Shown in pieces: positions 1-8,672 of a stretch of 64,000 nt of DNA (positions within the stretch are counted from its first letter, which is position 1; every line of letters begins with the position of its first letter). The notes under the pieces were generated by a model, which did no database searches, had not been told where the DNA came from, and saw only the letters and a program-made list of their open reading frames with translations. A program made the translations under genes and the position numbers. The stretch spans positions 1 through 64,000 of the forward strand of contig CAXBEA010000006.1 of the NCBI GenBank assembly GCA_963974645.1, in the 5' to 3' direction. The stretch comes from Motiliproteus sp963974645 (GTDB lineage Bacteria; Pseudomonadota; Gammaproteobacteria; Pseudomonadales; Balneatricaceae).

Positions 1-83
1 AACTGGTCTCGACTATCACCTCAGTACTAGCCACCTATGTACTGGTCGATCCACGAATCGACTTTGAGAGCAGGGAGCACTGA
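1..83 (+). CDS. yejB: YejB-like ABC permease, C-terminal end (partial, begins before window)
   Basis: The frame that is open from base 3 reads the last 26 residues of a YejB-type inner-membrane permease, ending VLVDPRIDFESREH and a TGA at 81-83. The VDPRIDFE tail is typical of this family. YejB pairs with YejE in the YejABEF importer, which takes up microcin C and oligopeptides. The position directly ahead of yejE and yejF supports the call. The final codon and stop come from the junction of a 170-bp tandem duplication, so the last residue is probably His instead of the ancestral Ser. The rest of the gene is outside the window. Confidence 0.75.
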   Translation, partial: LVSTITSVLATYVLVDPRIDFESREH

Positions 84-247
84 GCATGGCGGCCATAAAT
101 CGACCCTTGATAACAAGCCCGGTGATCGTTGGCACCCTATACATCTTTACGTTGATCAGCCTGCTGCTGAAACTGGTCTCGACTATCACCTCAGTACTAG
201 CCACCTATGTACTGGTCGATCCACGGATCGACTTTGAGAGCAGGGAG
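1..247. repeat. 170-bp tandem duplication at the yejB 3' end
   Basis: Bases 1-77 and 171-247 are identical except for one substitution (A at 56, G at 226), which is synonymous in the yejB frame (CGA/CGG, Arg). The repeat period is 170 bp. The junction at 77/78 creates the TGA that ends the upstream copy of yejB. Near-identity suggests a recent event or gene conversion. Confidence 0.85.
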
Positions 248-253
248 AGCTAA
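86..253 (+). pseudogene. Duplicated 3' end of yejB; possible 55-aa membrane peptide
   Basis: Bases 78-247 are the second copy of a 170-bp tandem duplication of the yejB 3' end. In the yejB frame the copy reads AAINRP, then a hydrophobic segment around VGTLYIFTLISLLLKL, then VLVDPRIDFESRES and TAA at 251-253. The duplication length is not a multiple of three, so it is cut off from the upstream permease. It has an ATG at 86 preceded by GGGAG with 8-nt spacing, the same sequence that serves as ribosome site for yejE. It could therefore be translated as a 55-residue single-helix peptide. Whether it is made or functional is unknown. Confidence 0.6.
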
Positions 254-255
254 AG

Positions 256-1293
256 ATGTTTAATCTCTCCAACAGGCTCAGCCCGATCAACCAACGCCGC
301 CTTGAACGCTTCAAGCAGAACCGCCGTGGCTACTGGTCGCTGTGGCTACTTAGCGGATTGTTCCTGCTGTCGCTGGGTGCCGAACTGATCGCCAACGAGC
401 GTCCGCTGCTGGTCAGCCATCAACAACAGCTGTACTGGACCCTCTGGAACGACTATTCCGAAGTCACCTTTGGCGGCGAGTTTGATACCCAGGCCGACTT
501 CAAGGATCCCTATATCCGCGAGCTGATAGAAGCCGAGGGTTGGATCCTCTGGCCGTTGATTCGCTACCGATACGACAGCATCAACTACGAACTCCCGCAA
601 CCCGCACCCTCCCCCCCGACCGCTGAGAACTGGCTCGGTACCGACGATCAGGGCCGTGATGTCCTGGCCCGGGTGATCTATGGTTTTAGGATTTCGATGC
701 TGTTTGCCCTCATTCTGACCGCCGCCAGCTCGGTGATCGGGGTAATCGCCGGTGCTGTCCAGGGCTATTACGGAGGCAAGGTCGACCTGATCTTCCAGCG
801 TTTTATCGAGATCTGGTCGGGTCTGCCGGTACTCTTCCTGCTGATCATTCTCGCCAGCATCGTCGAGCCGAACTTCTGGTGGTTACTGGGGATCATGCTG
901 CTGTTTTCCTGGATGCAGCTGGTCGATGTGGTCCGGGCGGAGTTTCTACGTGGCCGTAACCTGGAGTATGTCCGCGCAGCGCGTGCACTGGGGCTGAGCA
1001 ACCGGTTGATCATGTTCCGGCATATTCTCCCCAATGCGATGGTCGCTACCCTGACCTTTATACCCTTTATCTTTAATGGCTCGGTGGTCACCCTCACCGC
1101 GTTGGATTTTCTCGGCTTCGGCCTGCCACCCGGCTCCCCCTCGCTGGGCGAACTGGTCGCACAGGGTAAGGGCAATCTGCACGCCCCTTGGCTCGGGATT
1201 ACCGCTTTTATGGTGCTGTCGATTATGCTCACGCTGCTGATCTTTACCGGTGAAGCGGTACGTGATGCCTTTGATCCGAGAAAACAGCCATGA
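256..1293 (+). CDS. yejE: Microcin C/oligopeptide ABC transporter permease YejE
   Basis: This is an inner-membrane permease of the DppC/OppC class, 345 aa, close to the roughly 340 aa of E. coli YejE. It has an N-terminal cytoplasmic and transmembrane segment (residues 1-50), a long periplasmic loop containing ENWLGTDDQGRDVLARVIYG (typical of the family), and a C-terminal block of five helices. The EAA loop that contacts the ATPase is seen near EYVRAARALGLSN. GGGAG lies 8 nt before the ATG. Its stop overlaps the yejF start (ATGA), so the two are translationally coupled. It should act with YejB, a periplasmic YejA (not in the window) and YejF in peptide uptake. Confidence 0.92.
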   Translation: MFNLSNRLSPINQRRLERFKQNRRGYWSLWLLSGLFLLSLGAELIANERPLLVSHQQQLYWTLWNDYSEVTFGGEFDTQADFKDPYIRELIEAEGWILWPLIRYRYDSINYELPQPAPSPPTAENWLGTDDQGRDVLARVIYGFRISMLFALILTAASSVIGVIAGAVQGYYGGKVDLIFQRFIEIWSGLPVLFLLIILASIVEPNFWWLLGIMLLFSWMQLVDVVRAEFLRGRNLEYVRAARALGLSNRLIMFRHILPNAMVATLTFIPFIFNGSVVTLTALDFLGFGLPPGSPSLGELVAQGKGNLHAPWLGITAFMVLSIMLTLLIFTGEAVRDAFDPRKQP

Positions 1294-2882
1294 ACAAAGC
1301 GTTGATCGAGGTAAAAAATCTGAGTGTCTGCTTCAACCAACAGGGCCAACGCGTTGAAGCGGTCAAGCAGCTAAACTTTACTATTTCCGCCGGTAAGACC
1401 CTGGCGCTAGTCGGCGAGTCGGGATCGGGGAAATCGGTGTCGGCGCTATCGATCCTGCGCCTGCTGCCCCAGGCCGAGCCGCCGACAGGACAGATTCTCT
1501 ACCAAGGGCAAGACCTGCTCCAAGCCAACGAAGAGCAGATGCGTCAGCTGCGCGGAGACCGTATCGGGGTAATTTTTCAAGAGCCGATGACCTCGCTCAA
1601 CCCGTTACATACCATCGATAGGCAGATTGCTGAAACCCTGCTGTTGCATAAGGGGATGAATAAGCAACAGGCCCGCGAGCGCACCCTCGAACTGCTTGAT
1701 CTAGTCGGCATTAGAGACCCCGAGCAACGCCTCAAAAGCTACCCGCATGAACTCTCCGGTGGCCAGCGCCAGCGGGTGATGATCGCCATGGCGCTGGCTA
1801 ACGAACCCGAACTGTTGATCGCAGACGAGCCCACCACCGCACTCGACGTAACGATTGCACTACAAATTCTGGATCTGCTACGCGAACTGCAGCAGAAGCT
1901 GGGAATGGCGATTCTGTTGATCAGCCATGACCTTAACATTGTCCGTCGCTATGCAGATCAGGTCTGTGTGATGCACCAGGGACAGATCGTCGAAAGCAGC
2001 AGCTGCAGCGCGCTGTTCGCCAATCCCCAGGCTGATTACACCCGTCTGCTACTGGATGCGGAACCCAGCGGCCAGCCTCTGGCCCTGGCACACCCCGTAA
2101 CCACACTGCTCTCGACCGATCAACTCAGGGTCTGGTTTCCGGTAAAAAAAGGGCTATTGCAAAAAACAGCGCATCATATCAAAGCGGTCGATGGCGTCGA
2201 TATTCAGCTGCAACAGGGAGAAACCCTGGGTGTCGTCGGCGAATCTGGCTCAGGTAAAACCACGCTTGGGCTGGCGATCCTGCGCTTGACAGCCAGCCAA
2301 GGCGAGATTCATTTTCAGGGACAACCGCTGCATAAACTGAATCAAAAACAGGTCAAACCGTTACGCCGAGAACTGCAAGTTGTTTTTCAAGACCCCTACG
2401 GCAGCCTTAGCCCACGGATGACGGTAGAGGAGATCATAACCGAAGGACTGGTGATCCATGCGCTAGGTGATCAAACAAGCCGCAAGCTGCAAGTGATCGA
2501 GGTGCTGAGGGAGGTAGGCTTAGACGCCGATGCCCTGCACCGCTACCCGCATGAGTTCTCCGGTGGTCAGCGCCAGCGTATTGCCATCGCCCGCGCCCTG
2601 GTCCTTAAGCCCAAACTGATCATCCTTGATGAACCCACCTCGGCACTCGACCGTACCGTGCAGTCACAGATTATCGAGCTGTTGCGAGAACTTCAGGCCA
2701 AATACCGACTCAGCTATATTTTTATCAGTCATGACCTGGCTGTGATCAAAGCCCTCAGTCATCAACTGCTGGTGATGCGGGAGGGAAAGGTGGTGGAACA
2801 GGGCGACGCTCGACAGCTGTTCGAGCAACCGCAGCACCCCTACACCCAGACCCTGCTACGGGCCGCGTTTAATCAACAATAG
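1290..2882 (+). CDS. yejF: Microcin C/oligopeptide ABC transporter ATPase YejF (dual nucleotide-binding domains)
   Basis: This 530-aa protein has two ABC ATPase domains in one chain, as in E. coli YejF (529 aa). The first has Walker A GESGSGKS (about residue 40), signature LSGGQRQRV and Walker B LLIADEPTTALD. The second has GESGSGKTT (about residue 315), signature FSGGQRQRI and LIILDEPTSALD. Each domain ends with an oligopeptide-type C-terminal region (for example FANPQADYTRLLL). It energises the YejBE permease on the cytoplasmic side. The ATG overlaps the yejE stop. No terminator is visible before the convergent yebG-like gene 13 nt downstream. Confidence 0.93.
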   Translation: MNKALIEVKNLSVCFNQQGQRVEAVKQLNFTISAGKTLALVGESGSGKSVSALSILRLLPQAEPPTGQILYQGQDLLQANEEQMRQLRGDRIGVIFQEPMTSLNPLHTIDRQIAETLLLHKGMNKQQARERTLELLDLVGIRDPEQRLKSYPHELSGGQRQRVMIAMALANEPELLIADEPTTALDVTIALQILDLLRELQQKLGMAILLISHDLNIVRRYADQVCVMHQGQIVESSSCSALFANPQADYTRLLLDAEPSGQPLALAHPVTTLLSTDQLRVWFPVKKGLLQKTAHHIKAVDGVDIQLQQGETLGVVGESGSGKTTLGLAILRLTASQGEIHFQGQPLHKLNQKQVKPLRRELQVVFQDPYGSLSPRMTVEEIITEGLVIHALGDQTSRKLQVIEVLREVGLDADALHRYPHEFSGGQRQRIAIARALVLKPKLIILDEPTSALDRTVQSQIIELLRELQAKYRLSYIFISHDLAVIKALSHQLLVMREGKVVEQGDARQLFEQPQHPYTQTLLRAAFNQQ

Positions 2883-2895
2883 ATTAAAAAAACAC

Positions 2896-3273
2896 TCAGA
2901 GACTGAAGCCATCTTTAGAGGGTTCAACCGGGCGCTTGAACTCCTGCACAAAGGACTGCTTCTTCATCGGTGAAGGTCCGGTGCGATCAGCTACACTAGG
3001 CTCAGGCACTTTCATTTTCGATGCAGTCAGATCATTAGAGCCCAGCACCGCAACCAGCTCACTGCGATGCTGCGCCAAGTACAGACTCAACTCGGTCCGT
3101 TGCATCTCATCAAGTTTGATCTCGGGCGGATTGTCTACCAGTAGCTGATCGACCTGTTCGGCCACCTCGAAGACCGCATCCCAATGCTGAGCCTCCTCCG
3201 TGCTGGTGACTTTAATTTTTTCTTGACCGTTGATTTCGTAGATAAAAACTGTTTTACGCTCAAATTTTTTCAT
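2896..3273 (-). CDS. yebG: YebG-like protein
   Basis: This small cytoplasmic protein (125 aa) resembles YebG through a beta-hairpin start (KTVFIYEINGQEKIKV), the helix WDAVFEVAEQVDQLL and the motif ELSLYLAQHRSELVAVL. YebG is an SOS-inducible protein of unknown biochemical role in E. coli (about 96 aa). Here the C-terminal tail is longer and rich in Pro, Ser and Lys (from about residue 90). A LexA operator would be expected upstream, but I see no convincing CTG-N10-CAG in 3274-3400, so SOS control is not supported by the sequence. It converges with yejF. The assignment rests on remembered family sequence and is moderate. Confidence 0.6.
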   Translation of the reverse strand: MKKFERKTVFIYEINGQEKIKVTSTEEAQHWDAVFEVAEQVDQLLVDNPPEIKLDEMQRTELSLYLAQHRSELVAVLGSNDLTASKMKVPEPSVADRTGPSPMKKQSFVQEFKRPVEPSKDGFSL

Positions 3274-3717
3274 CGCCTTTCACCACATGACCTTCATAAC
3301 CCGCTCAACATCTATATGTTTCGAACAGCTGCTCTGCCTGCGAGCACGCGTTCAATCTTTAAACACAGACTGAGCCAAACCAAGCTGCCTATTTATTAAT
3401 CAATACCTGCAGATTAGCCTAGATTGGAATGACATTTTTTAGTTTCCACCCTTCTCCTGATCCATGTCAGGCAAAAAATAGTCATTTTAAAACGGCCGTT
3501 TCAACAAGAGCTGTATAGCTTGCCTATACCCTGCCCCCTCCCATCGGATATTGCCGAGATCTAGCAGAGGAAAATTCAACAGCTATTTTTGAGCATAAAA
3601 TGTACAGTAGCGCTCGACTTTTCACCCCCAACTCTTTAAAGTTGCGCCCCCCGTTGTGCTGGCCCATTGGACGCCACGGACGACTACCATCATCTGCAAG
3701 CTCCTAGGAATACCTCT
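3274..3717. promoter_or_regulatory. Divergent intergenic region between yebG-like gene and ybiT
   Basis: This 444-bp region must hold both promoters. It contains a short inverted repeat, GTATAG (3513-3518) and CTATAC (3524-3529), separated by 5 nt, and a palindrome-like CAACT/AGTTG pair near 3630. No clear LexA box, terminator or small gene could be supported. Confidence 0.35.
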
Positions 3718-5322
3718 TTGATATCCACCGCGAACATCACCATGCAGTTTGGCGCAGCGCCTTTGTTTGAAAATATTTCGGCTAAATTTGGCAATGGCAA
3801 TCGCTATGGCCTAATCGGCGCCAATGGCTGCGGTAAGTCGACCTTTATGAAGATCCTCAGCGGTGAGCTGGTGCCTACCTCAGGCAACATATCCATCACC
3901 CAGGGATATACCCTCGGCACCCTGAGCCAAGACCAGTTCGCCTTTGAAGCGTACAGCGTCATCGATACCGTCATCATGGGTGATGCGGCTCTGTGGAAGA
4001 TCAAACAGGCGCGCGATCGTATTTACGCCCAGCCGGAGATGAGCGAAGAGGACGGGATGGAAGTGGCCCATCTTGAAACCGAATTTGCCGAGCTGGATGG
4101 CTACAGCGCCGAAAGCCGAGCCGGTGATATCCTGCTAGAAGCGGGGATCGCAGAAAAATACCATTTTGGATCGATGCAGCAGGTCGCACCCGGCTGGAAG
4201 GTCCGCGTCCTGCTCGCTCAAGCGCTGTTCGCCAACCCTGATATTTTGCTCCTGGACGAGCCTACCAACAACCTCGACATCCACACCATCGAGTGGCTGT
4301 CCACGGTGCTCAACCAGCGCAAATGCACCATGATCATCATCTCTCACGATCGCCACTTTTTAAACTCGGTCTGCACCCATATGGCCGATATCGACTACGG
4401 TGAGCTACGCGTTTACCCGGGTAATTATGAGGCGTTCACCGCTGCCTCCTCGCTGATTCAGGAGCAACTGCTGACAGAGAATGCCAAGAAGAGTGCAGAG
4501 ATCGACGAGCTCCAGGCCTTCGTCAACCGCTTTGGTGCCAACGCGTCCAAAGCCAAACAGGCCAGTTCTCGGGCCAAGAAGATGGACAAGATCAAACTCG
4601 ACGAGGTCAAATCGTCCAGCCGAATGACCCCCTCTCTGAGCTTTAAACAGCATAAGAAGCTACATCGTCAGGCGCTGATACTCGAAGATCTCGCCCATGG
4701 TTACGATGATAAAACGCTCTTTAGCGGTGGTAATTTAATCTTGGAAGCCGGCGCCAAGCTGGCGGTAATCGGGGAAAACGGTGCGGGTAAAACCACCTTC
4801 CTGCGCTGCCTGATGGACGAGCTTCAAGCTAACCAAGGCGTTATCAAATGGTCAGAAAACGCGACCATCGGCTACTGTCCGCAAGATAGCAGTGCTGATT
4901 TCGATGGTGACCTCAGCCTGTTTGACTGGATGTCCCAGTGGCGCTCTCCCAAGCACGATGACCTGATGGTACGGGCGCTACTGGGCCGGTTACTGTTTAC
5001 CGCCGAAGACTTCATCAAGAAAGCCAGAGTCTGCTCGGGCGGAGAAAAAAACCGGCTCCTGTTCGGTAAGCTGATGATGCTTAATATCAATGTGCTGATC
5101 ATGGATGAACCGACCAACCACCTGGATATGGAGGCTATCGAAGCCCTCAACAATGCCCTCAAAGCCTGGGATGGCACCCTGATTTTCGTCAGCCATGACC
5201 GAGAGTTTGTCTCCTCATTGGCGACCCGCGTCGTGGAGATTAAAGAGCATCAGGTTATAGATTTCCAGGGTACCTACGAGGAGTATTTAGCCAGCCGGGA
5301 ACAGGCACAAAAGGTCGCCTAG
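3718..5322 (+). CDS. ybiT: ABC-F family ATPase YbiT (ribosome-associated)
   Basis: This soluble ABC-F protein with two ATPase domains aligns from end to end with E. coli YbiT (530 aa; 534 aa here). The first domain has GANGCGKST and LLLDEPTNNLD. A charged linker follows at about residues 240-300, then the second domain with GENGAGKTT, signature CSGGEKNR and LIMDEPTNHLD. ABC-F proteins bind the ribosomal E site and modulate translation; the precise role of YbiT is unsettled. I choose a TTG start at 3718 because AGGAA at 3706-3710 lies 7 nt upstream and residues LISTANITMQFG line up with the YbiT N-terminus. A longer frame from a TTG at 3667 lacks such support. Confidence 0.9.
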   Translation: MISTANITMQFGAAPLFENISAKFGNGNRYGLIGANGCGKSTFMKILSGELVPTSGNISITQGYTLGTLSQDQFAFEAYSVIDTVIMGDAALWKIKQARDRIYAQPEMSEEDGMEVAHLETEFAELDGYSAESRAGDILLEAGIAEKYHFGSMQQVAPGWKVRVLLAQALFANPDILLLDEPTNNLDIHTIEWLSTVLNQRKCTMIIISHDRHFLNSVCTHMADIDYGELRVYPGNYEAFTAASSLIQEQLLTENAKKSAEIDELQAFVNRFGANASKAKQASSRAKKMDKIKLDEVKSSSRMTPSLSFKQHKKLHRQALILEDLAHGYDDKTLFSGGNLILEAGAKLAVIGENGAGKTTFLRCLMDELQANQGVIKWSENATIGYCPQDSSADFDGDLSLFDWMSQWRSPKHDDLMVRALLGRLLFTAEDFIKKARVCSGGEKNRLLFGKLMMLNINVLIMDEPTNHLDMEAIEALNNALKAWDGTLIFVSHDREFVSSLATRVVEIKEHQVIDFQGTYEEYLASREQAQKVA

Positions 5323-5335
5323 AAAAAAGCAATCA

Positions 5336-5372
5336 CTTAGAGTGCCTAACCACCAGGGTTTGGCACTCTAAG
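5336..5372 (+). terminator. Hairpin downstream of ybiT
   Basis: An 11-bp perfect stem (CTTAGAGTGCC at 5336-5346 with its complement at 5362-5372) with a 15-nt loop sits 13 nt after the ybiT stop. There is no strong T run after it on the plus strand, so it may be a weak terminator or a 3'-end stabiliser. Confidence 0.55.
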
Positions 5373-5519
5373 CAAATTGCCTACCTTAGCTTACCCTCAT
5401 CTGATTGTTCAACACTGCTAGACTGATGGCGATAATCGAATGGCGTCTCTCTCTATTGATCTGTACATTAGTTTAAAATGCTTTTTGGCCCGTTAGCTGG
5501 ATCCCCGAGGAGATGAATT

Positions 5520-5897
5520 ATGTTTAGTCATATTATGGTTGGTGCGAATGACGTTCAGCAGTCCAAGGTTTTTTACGATGCAATTCTGGCAACCTTAGGC
5601 TTTGGACCCGGCGTGATCGACGCCAAGGGTCGCTGCTTTTACGTCACCCCAACAGGTGTCTTTGCGATCTCCAAGCCGATCAATGGCGAGCCTGCTAGCC
5701 ACGGCAATGGTAGCACCATCGGATTTACCGCAGAGAATGCAACCGTAGCCAACGCTTGGCATGCTGCAGGGCTCGAAAATGGCGGCACGGCATGCGAAGC
5801 GGCACCAGGGGTGCGTGAGACACCCAAAGGCAGTCTCTATCTCGCCTATCTACTCGATCCGTCAGGAAACAAAGTTTGCGCTCTTCAGCGTATCTAA
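5520..5897 (+). CDS. VOC/glyoxalase-fold family protein
   Basis: This 125-aa single-domain protein of the vicinal oxygen chelate superfamily begins with FSHIMVGANDVQQSKVFYDA, a typical first beta-alpha unit, and ends with the second unit LAYLLDPSGNKVCALQ. Such proteins include glyoxalase I, fosfomycin and bleomycin resistance proteins and many of unknown substrate. The start is supported by GAGGAG 7 nt upstream of the ATG. It is followed 72 nt later by msrA in the same orientation. The substrate cannot be told from the sequence. Confidence 0.8.
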   Translation: MFSHIMVGANDVQQSKVFYDAILATLGFGPGVIDAKGRCFYVTPTGVFAISKPINGEPASHGNGSTIGFTAENATVANAWHAAGLENGGTACEAAPGVRETPKGSLYLAYLLDPSGNKVCALQRI

Positions 5898-5969
5898 CAA
5901 TTTTTTGCAGATTTCCAGGCGGTGTACGCGGTCTATTGATAACGCTGATGTTGCAAAAGGAGAAAGCAG

Positions 5970-6479
5970 ATGACTGAATGTGCAGTGCTTGCCGGAGGCT
6001 GTTTCTGGGGAATGCAGGATTTAATTCGCAAACGTCCCGGGGTGATCACGACTCGCGTCGGCTATACCGGCGGTGACGTACAAAACGCCACCTACCGCGA
6101 TCATGGCAGCCATGCCGAAGGTATTGAAATCCACTATGATCCTGACAAGATCAGCTACCGCCAATTGCTAGAGATATTCTTCCAGATTCACGACCCCTGC
6201 ACCCCCAACCGTCAGGGAAATGACTTAGGGCTCTCGTACCGCTCGGCGATCTACTATTTGAATGACGAGCAAAAAAGTGCAGCGTTAGATACGATTGCGG
6301 ATATTGAAGCATCCGGACTCTGGCCAGGCAAGGTGGCCACCGAGGTCGAACCTTGCGGAGACTTCTGGGAGGCAGAGCCCGAGCACCAGGACTACCTGGA
6401 GCGTTTTCCGGACGGCTACAGCTGCCACTTCCCGCGCACAGACTGGGTACTGCCAAAACGTAATAATTCAACAAATTGA
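5970..6479 (+). CDS. msrA: Peptide-methionine (S)-S-oxide reductase MsrA
   Basis: MsrA reduces methionine-S-sulfoxide in proteins and so repairs oxidative damage. The catalytic motif GGCFWG lies at residues 9-14, and the family blocks GYTGG and YDPDKISYRQLLEIFFQIHDP are present. At 169 aa it is a short form without an N-terminal extension. Candidate resolving cysteines sit near the C-terminus (VEPCGDFWEAE and YSCHFPR). AAGGAG lies 8 nt before the ATG. The preceding VOC gene has the same orientation and may be co-transcribed. Confidence 0.93.
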   Translation: MTECAVLAGGCFWGMQDLIRKRPGVITTRVGYTGGDVQNATYRDHGSHAEGIEIHYDPDKISYRQLLEIFFQIHDPCTPNRQGNDLGLSYRSAIYYLNDEQKSAALDTIADIEASGLWPGKVATEVEPCGDFWEAEPEHQDYLERFPDGYSCHFPRTDWVLPKRNNSTN

Positions 6480-6587
6480 GCCTTCTGAGCTCGAGGCGCG
6501 TAACCGAGTCACGGAAACGCTGAACATAGATTAGGTCGGACAGCATCAACGCTGCTACCGCCTATTTAAGCTTATTTGGAGACAGCA

Positions 6588-7067
6588 ATGCCCGGAATAG
6601 AACGCCAGACGACCCTACGCTTTTTAGCAGAACCTGCCGACGTCAATTTTGGTGGCAAGGTTCACGGCGGTGCGGTGATGAAATGGATCGATCTTGCGGC
6701 CTATGCCTGCGCCGCAGGCTGGAGTGGACGTTATTGCATCACTGCCTACGCAGGAGGGATCCGCTTTGTACAGCCGATCCACGTCGGCAACCTGGTTGAA
6801 GTGGGCGCCAAGGTGATCTACACCGGAAAAACCTCGATGCATATCGGCGTCGACGTGCGCGCGGGTGATCCTAAGTACCCGGAGCGCCATCTCACCACCC
6901 ACTGCATGTTGATTATGGTTGCCGTCGATGATGCCGGCAGACCAACCACGGTACCTGAGTGGGTACCGGTCACAGAAAAGGATGTGCAACTGCGTGAATC
7001 GGCGATAACGCTAATGGAGATGCGTAAAAAGATTGGAGTTGAAATGGAGGCGCATACCAAGCTTTGA
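6588..7067 (+). CDS. Acyl-CoA thioesterase, hotdog fold
   Basis: A 159-aa hotdog-fold thioesterase of the YciA/BFIT-like group, which hydrolyses acyl-CoA to free fatty acid and CoA in the cytoplasm. The signature DVNFGGKVHGGAVMKWIDLA carries the Asn/Gly-rich loop and HGG of the active site, followed by a second strand block GGIRFVQPIHVGNLVEV. I chose the ATG at 6588 because TTGGAG ends 6 nt upstream; an in-frame TTG at 6576 is less likely. The acyl-chain preference is not visible in the sequence. Confidence 0.87.
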   Translation: MPGIERQTTLRFLAEPADVNFGGKVHGGAVMKWIDLAAYACAAGWSGRYCITAYAGGIRFVQPIHVGNLVEVGAKVIYTGKTSMHIGVDVRAGDPKYPERHLTTHCMLIMVAVDDAGRPTTVPEWVPVTEKDVQLRESAITLMEMRKKIGVEMEAHTKL

Positions 7068-7114
7068 CAAGGAACAAATCAGCAAAAGCTAAGTAAATGA
7101 ACAGGACGAAAGCG

Positions 7115-7978
7115 TTAAGGGGCCTGCGAAAGCAGCCGAATCCCTTCTGCTTCGATCTCTATCCGTCGTTGTTTATAGAGTGCGCCGATCGCCATCTTAA
7201 ATTTCTTCTTGCTGACGCCAAACAACTCGCTGATCTGCTCAGGGCTCGATCGGTCCGAGAGCGCAACGAACCCGCCTTCGTGTTGCAACAGTTGCAGAAT
7301 CTGCTCGGTCAAATCACCAACCGGTGCGTAGCCCGGCTCTTCGAGCAAGATATCGATCTTGCCATCTTCACGCTGCTGCTTGATAAATCCGCTAATATGC
7401 TGACCATAACGCAGCTTCTGAAACAGATCCTGGTGATGGATCAAGCCCCAATGCGTTTCATCGATAATCGCCTTATAACCCAGCTCGGTGCGTTCAGCGA
7501 TGATCAGCGCTACTTTCTGATGACGGCGATACTGGGCAGGGTGCAGGTCTAGAAACTTATCCAATTTGGTCGACGCGGCAATGCGATTGGTATTATCGAG
7601 ATAGGCGCGAACCAGGTAACGTTTGCCCTCTTCGGCGGGGCGGCGCTGTTCACTGAAGGGGAGCAGCAGATCTTTGGGCAACCCCCAGTCGAGGAAAGCC
7701 CCCACAGTACTGAGTTCCGCCACTTTCAGACAGCCGAACTTGCCCACCATCAGCTTGGGTGTCTCCGTCGTGGCGATTAGTTGATCTTCAGAATCCAGGT
7801 AGACAAACACATCGACCAGATCACCCTCCTGGGTATTCTCTGGGACATAACGCTGCGGCAGCAGGATGCTGCCGAACACGCCGCCATCGAGAAACACTCC
7901 CGGATCACGCTTGCGCAGAACCTGGAGTCTATTTTGCTGACCGATGGCAACCACCGGACGATCGGTTGATTGAGGCAT
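7115..7978 (-). CDS. cvfB: CvfB/YitL-like S1 RNA-binding protein
   Basis: This 287-aa protein matches the CvfB (YitL) family: several S1-like OB folds followed by a C-terminal winged helix. The start GQQNRLQVLRKRDPGVFLDGG is the first S1-like domain; GCLKVAELSTVGAFLDWGLPKDLLLPF is a second; and SEQISELFGVSKKKFKMAIGALYKQ is the winged helix. Family members bind RNA and affect virulence gene expression in Staphylococcus; the role in proteobacteria is unclear. The ATG at 7978 matches the expected short N-terminus, although the frame could begin at 8017. Confidence 0.82.
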   Translation of the reverse strand: MPQSTDRPVVAIGQQNRLQVLRKRDPGVFLDGGVFGSILLPQRYVPENTQEGDLVDVFVYLDSEDQLIATTETPKLMVGKFGCLKVAELSTVGAFLDWGLPKDLLLPFSEQRRPAEEGKRYLVRAYLDNTNRIAASTKLDKFLDLHPAQYRRHQKVALIIAERTELGYKAIIDETHWGLIHHQDLFQKLRYGQHISGFIKQQREDGKIDILLEEPGYAPVGDLTEQILQLLQHEGGFVALSDRSSPEQISELFGVSKKKFKMAIGALYKQRRIEIEAEGIRLLSQAP

Positions 7979-8022
7979 AGCTGTTTCTAATCCACTCGAA
8001 AAACCGCAGTGTAGCATGCAAC

Positions 8023-8238
8023 CTAGCTGCCAGACTCCTGCAACTGGCCCTGTTCCAGGGTTAATACGCGGTCAAACCCTACCGTTAAATCATGCCTTGC
8101 TATCAGCATCACCAACCCGCGCGCCCGCTGGGCACTGCAAATATTATCACCCAGCCGCCGCTCGGCACTTGGAACGAGTCCAGACAGCGCATCATTAAGC
8201 ACCAGCACATCGGGCTGTTTGACTAGCACTATGGCTAC
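8023..8238 (-). pseudogene. Remnant of an ABC transporter ATPase C-terminus
   Basis: About 70 codons match the end of an ABC ATPase: KQPDVLVLNDALSGL resembles the Walker B and D-loop region, LIARHD resembles the H-loop, and FDRVLTLEQGQLQESGS is the usual C-terminal strand. An in-frame TAG lies just upstream and no Walker A or signature motif is present, so this is a decayed fragment. It lies next to IS remnants at the edge of an accessory patch. Confidence 0.6.
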
Positions 8239-8287
8239 TGCCGATTTCTAACGCTGAGCTGGACTACGTTCTCATTAACCTGGCATC

Positions 8288-8600
8288 TTAATATCGAGCG
8301 CATAATGCTGCTGCATACCGGATCTTTTCCGCCTTGAAAGAAGACAGAAGCCGCTCCGGTTGCTTCTGAAGAGAACCCAGAATGGAGAGCACTGTCGTCC
8401 TCATCTGGCCCTTTTTACGTACAAGCTTACCCCTGCTAATACTCAACTTCAGATCACAGTTTAGATACTCATCAGGGTTTAACTCCGACGAGTAACGGGG
8501 TAGAAAAAACAGCTCGATCTCATCGTCCTTTCCTGCCAACCACTCTTTTACTTTCCGGCCGCGAATACCCTCTTTGGCAGTGACTATTGAATTTACCTAT
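8288..8600 (-). pseudogene. IS630-family transposase remnant
   Basis: The fragment contains IELFFLPRYSSELNPDEY, the highly conserved region around the third catalytic acidic residue of IS630-type DDE transposases, followed by LNCDLK. The open frame extends upstream to about 8600 as KEGIRGRKVKEWL and is then interrupted by a stop. The N-terminal two thirds and the terminal repeats are missing, so the element is inactive. Confidence 0.75.
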
Positions 8601-8672
8601 TCCAATTCGTCTATTGCTACCCACCTCCCAGACACCAAAACGTTTAAGTATTCAGCGCTCTAACAACGTCAC

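Noticed and set aside
768..1349. 193-aa minus-strand frame opposite yejE/yejF
   Set aside because: It is the antisense shadow of two well-supported genes.
3274..3400. LexA box upstream of the yebG-like gene
   Set aside because: Only a half-site-like ...GAACAG was seen near 3318-3333; no CTG-N10-CAG.
3513..3529. GTATAG-N5-CTATAC as a named operator for ybiT
   Set aside because: The arms are only six bases and match no operator that I can name.
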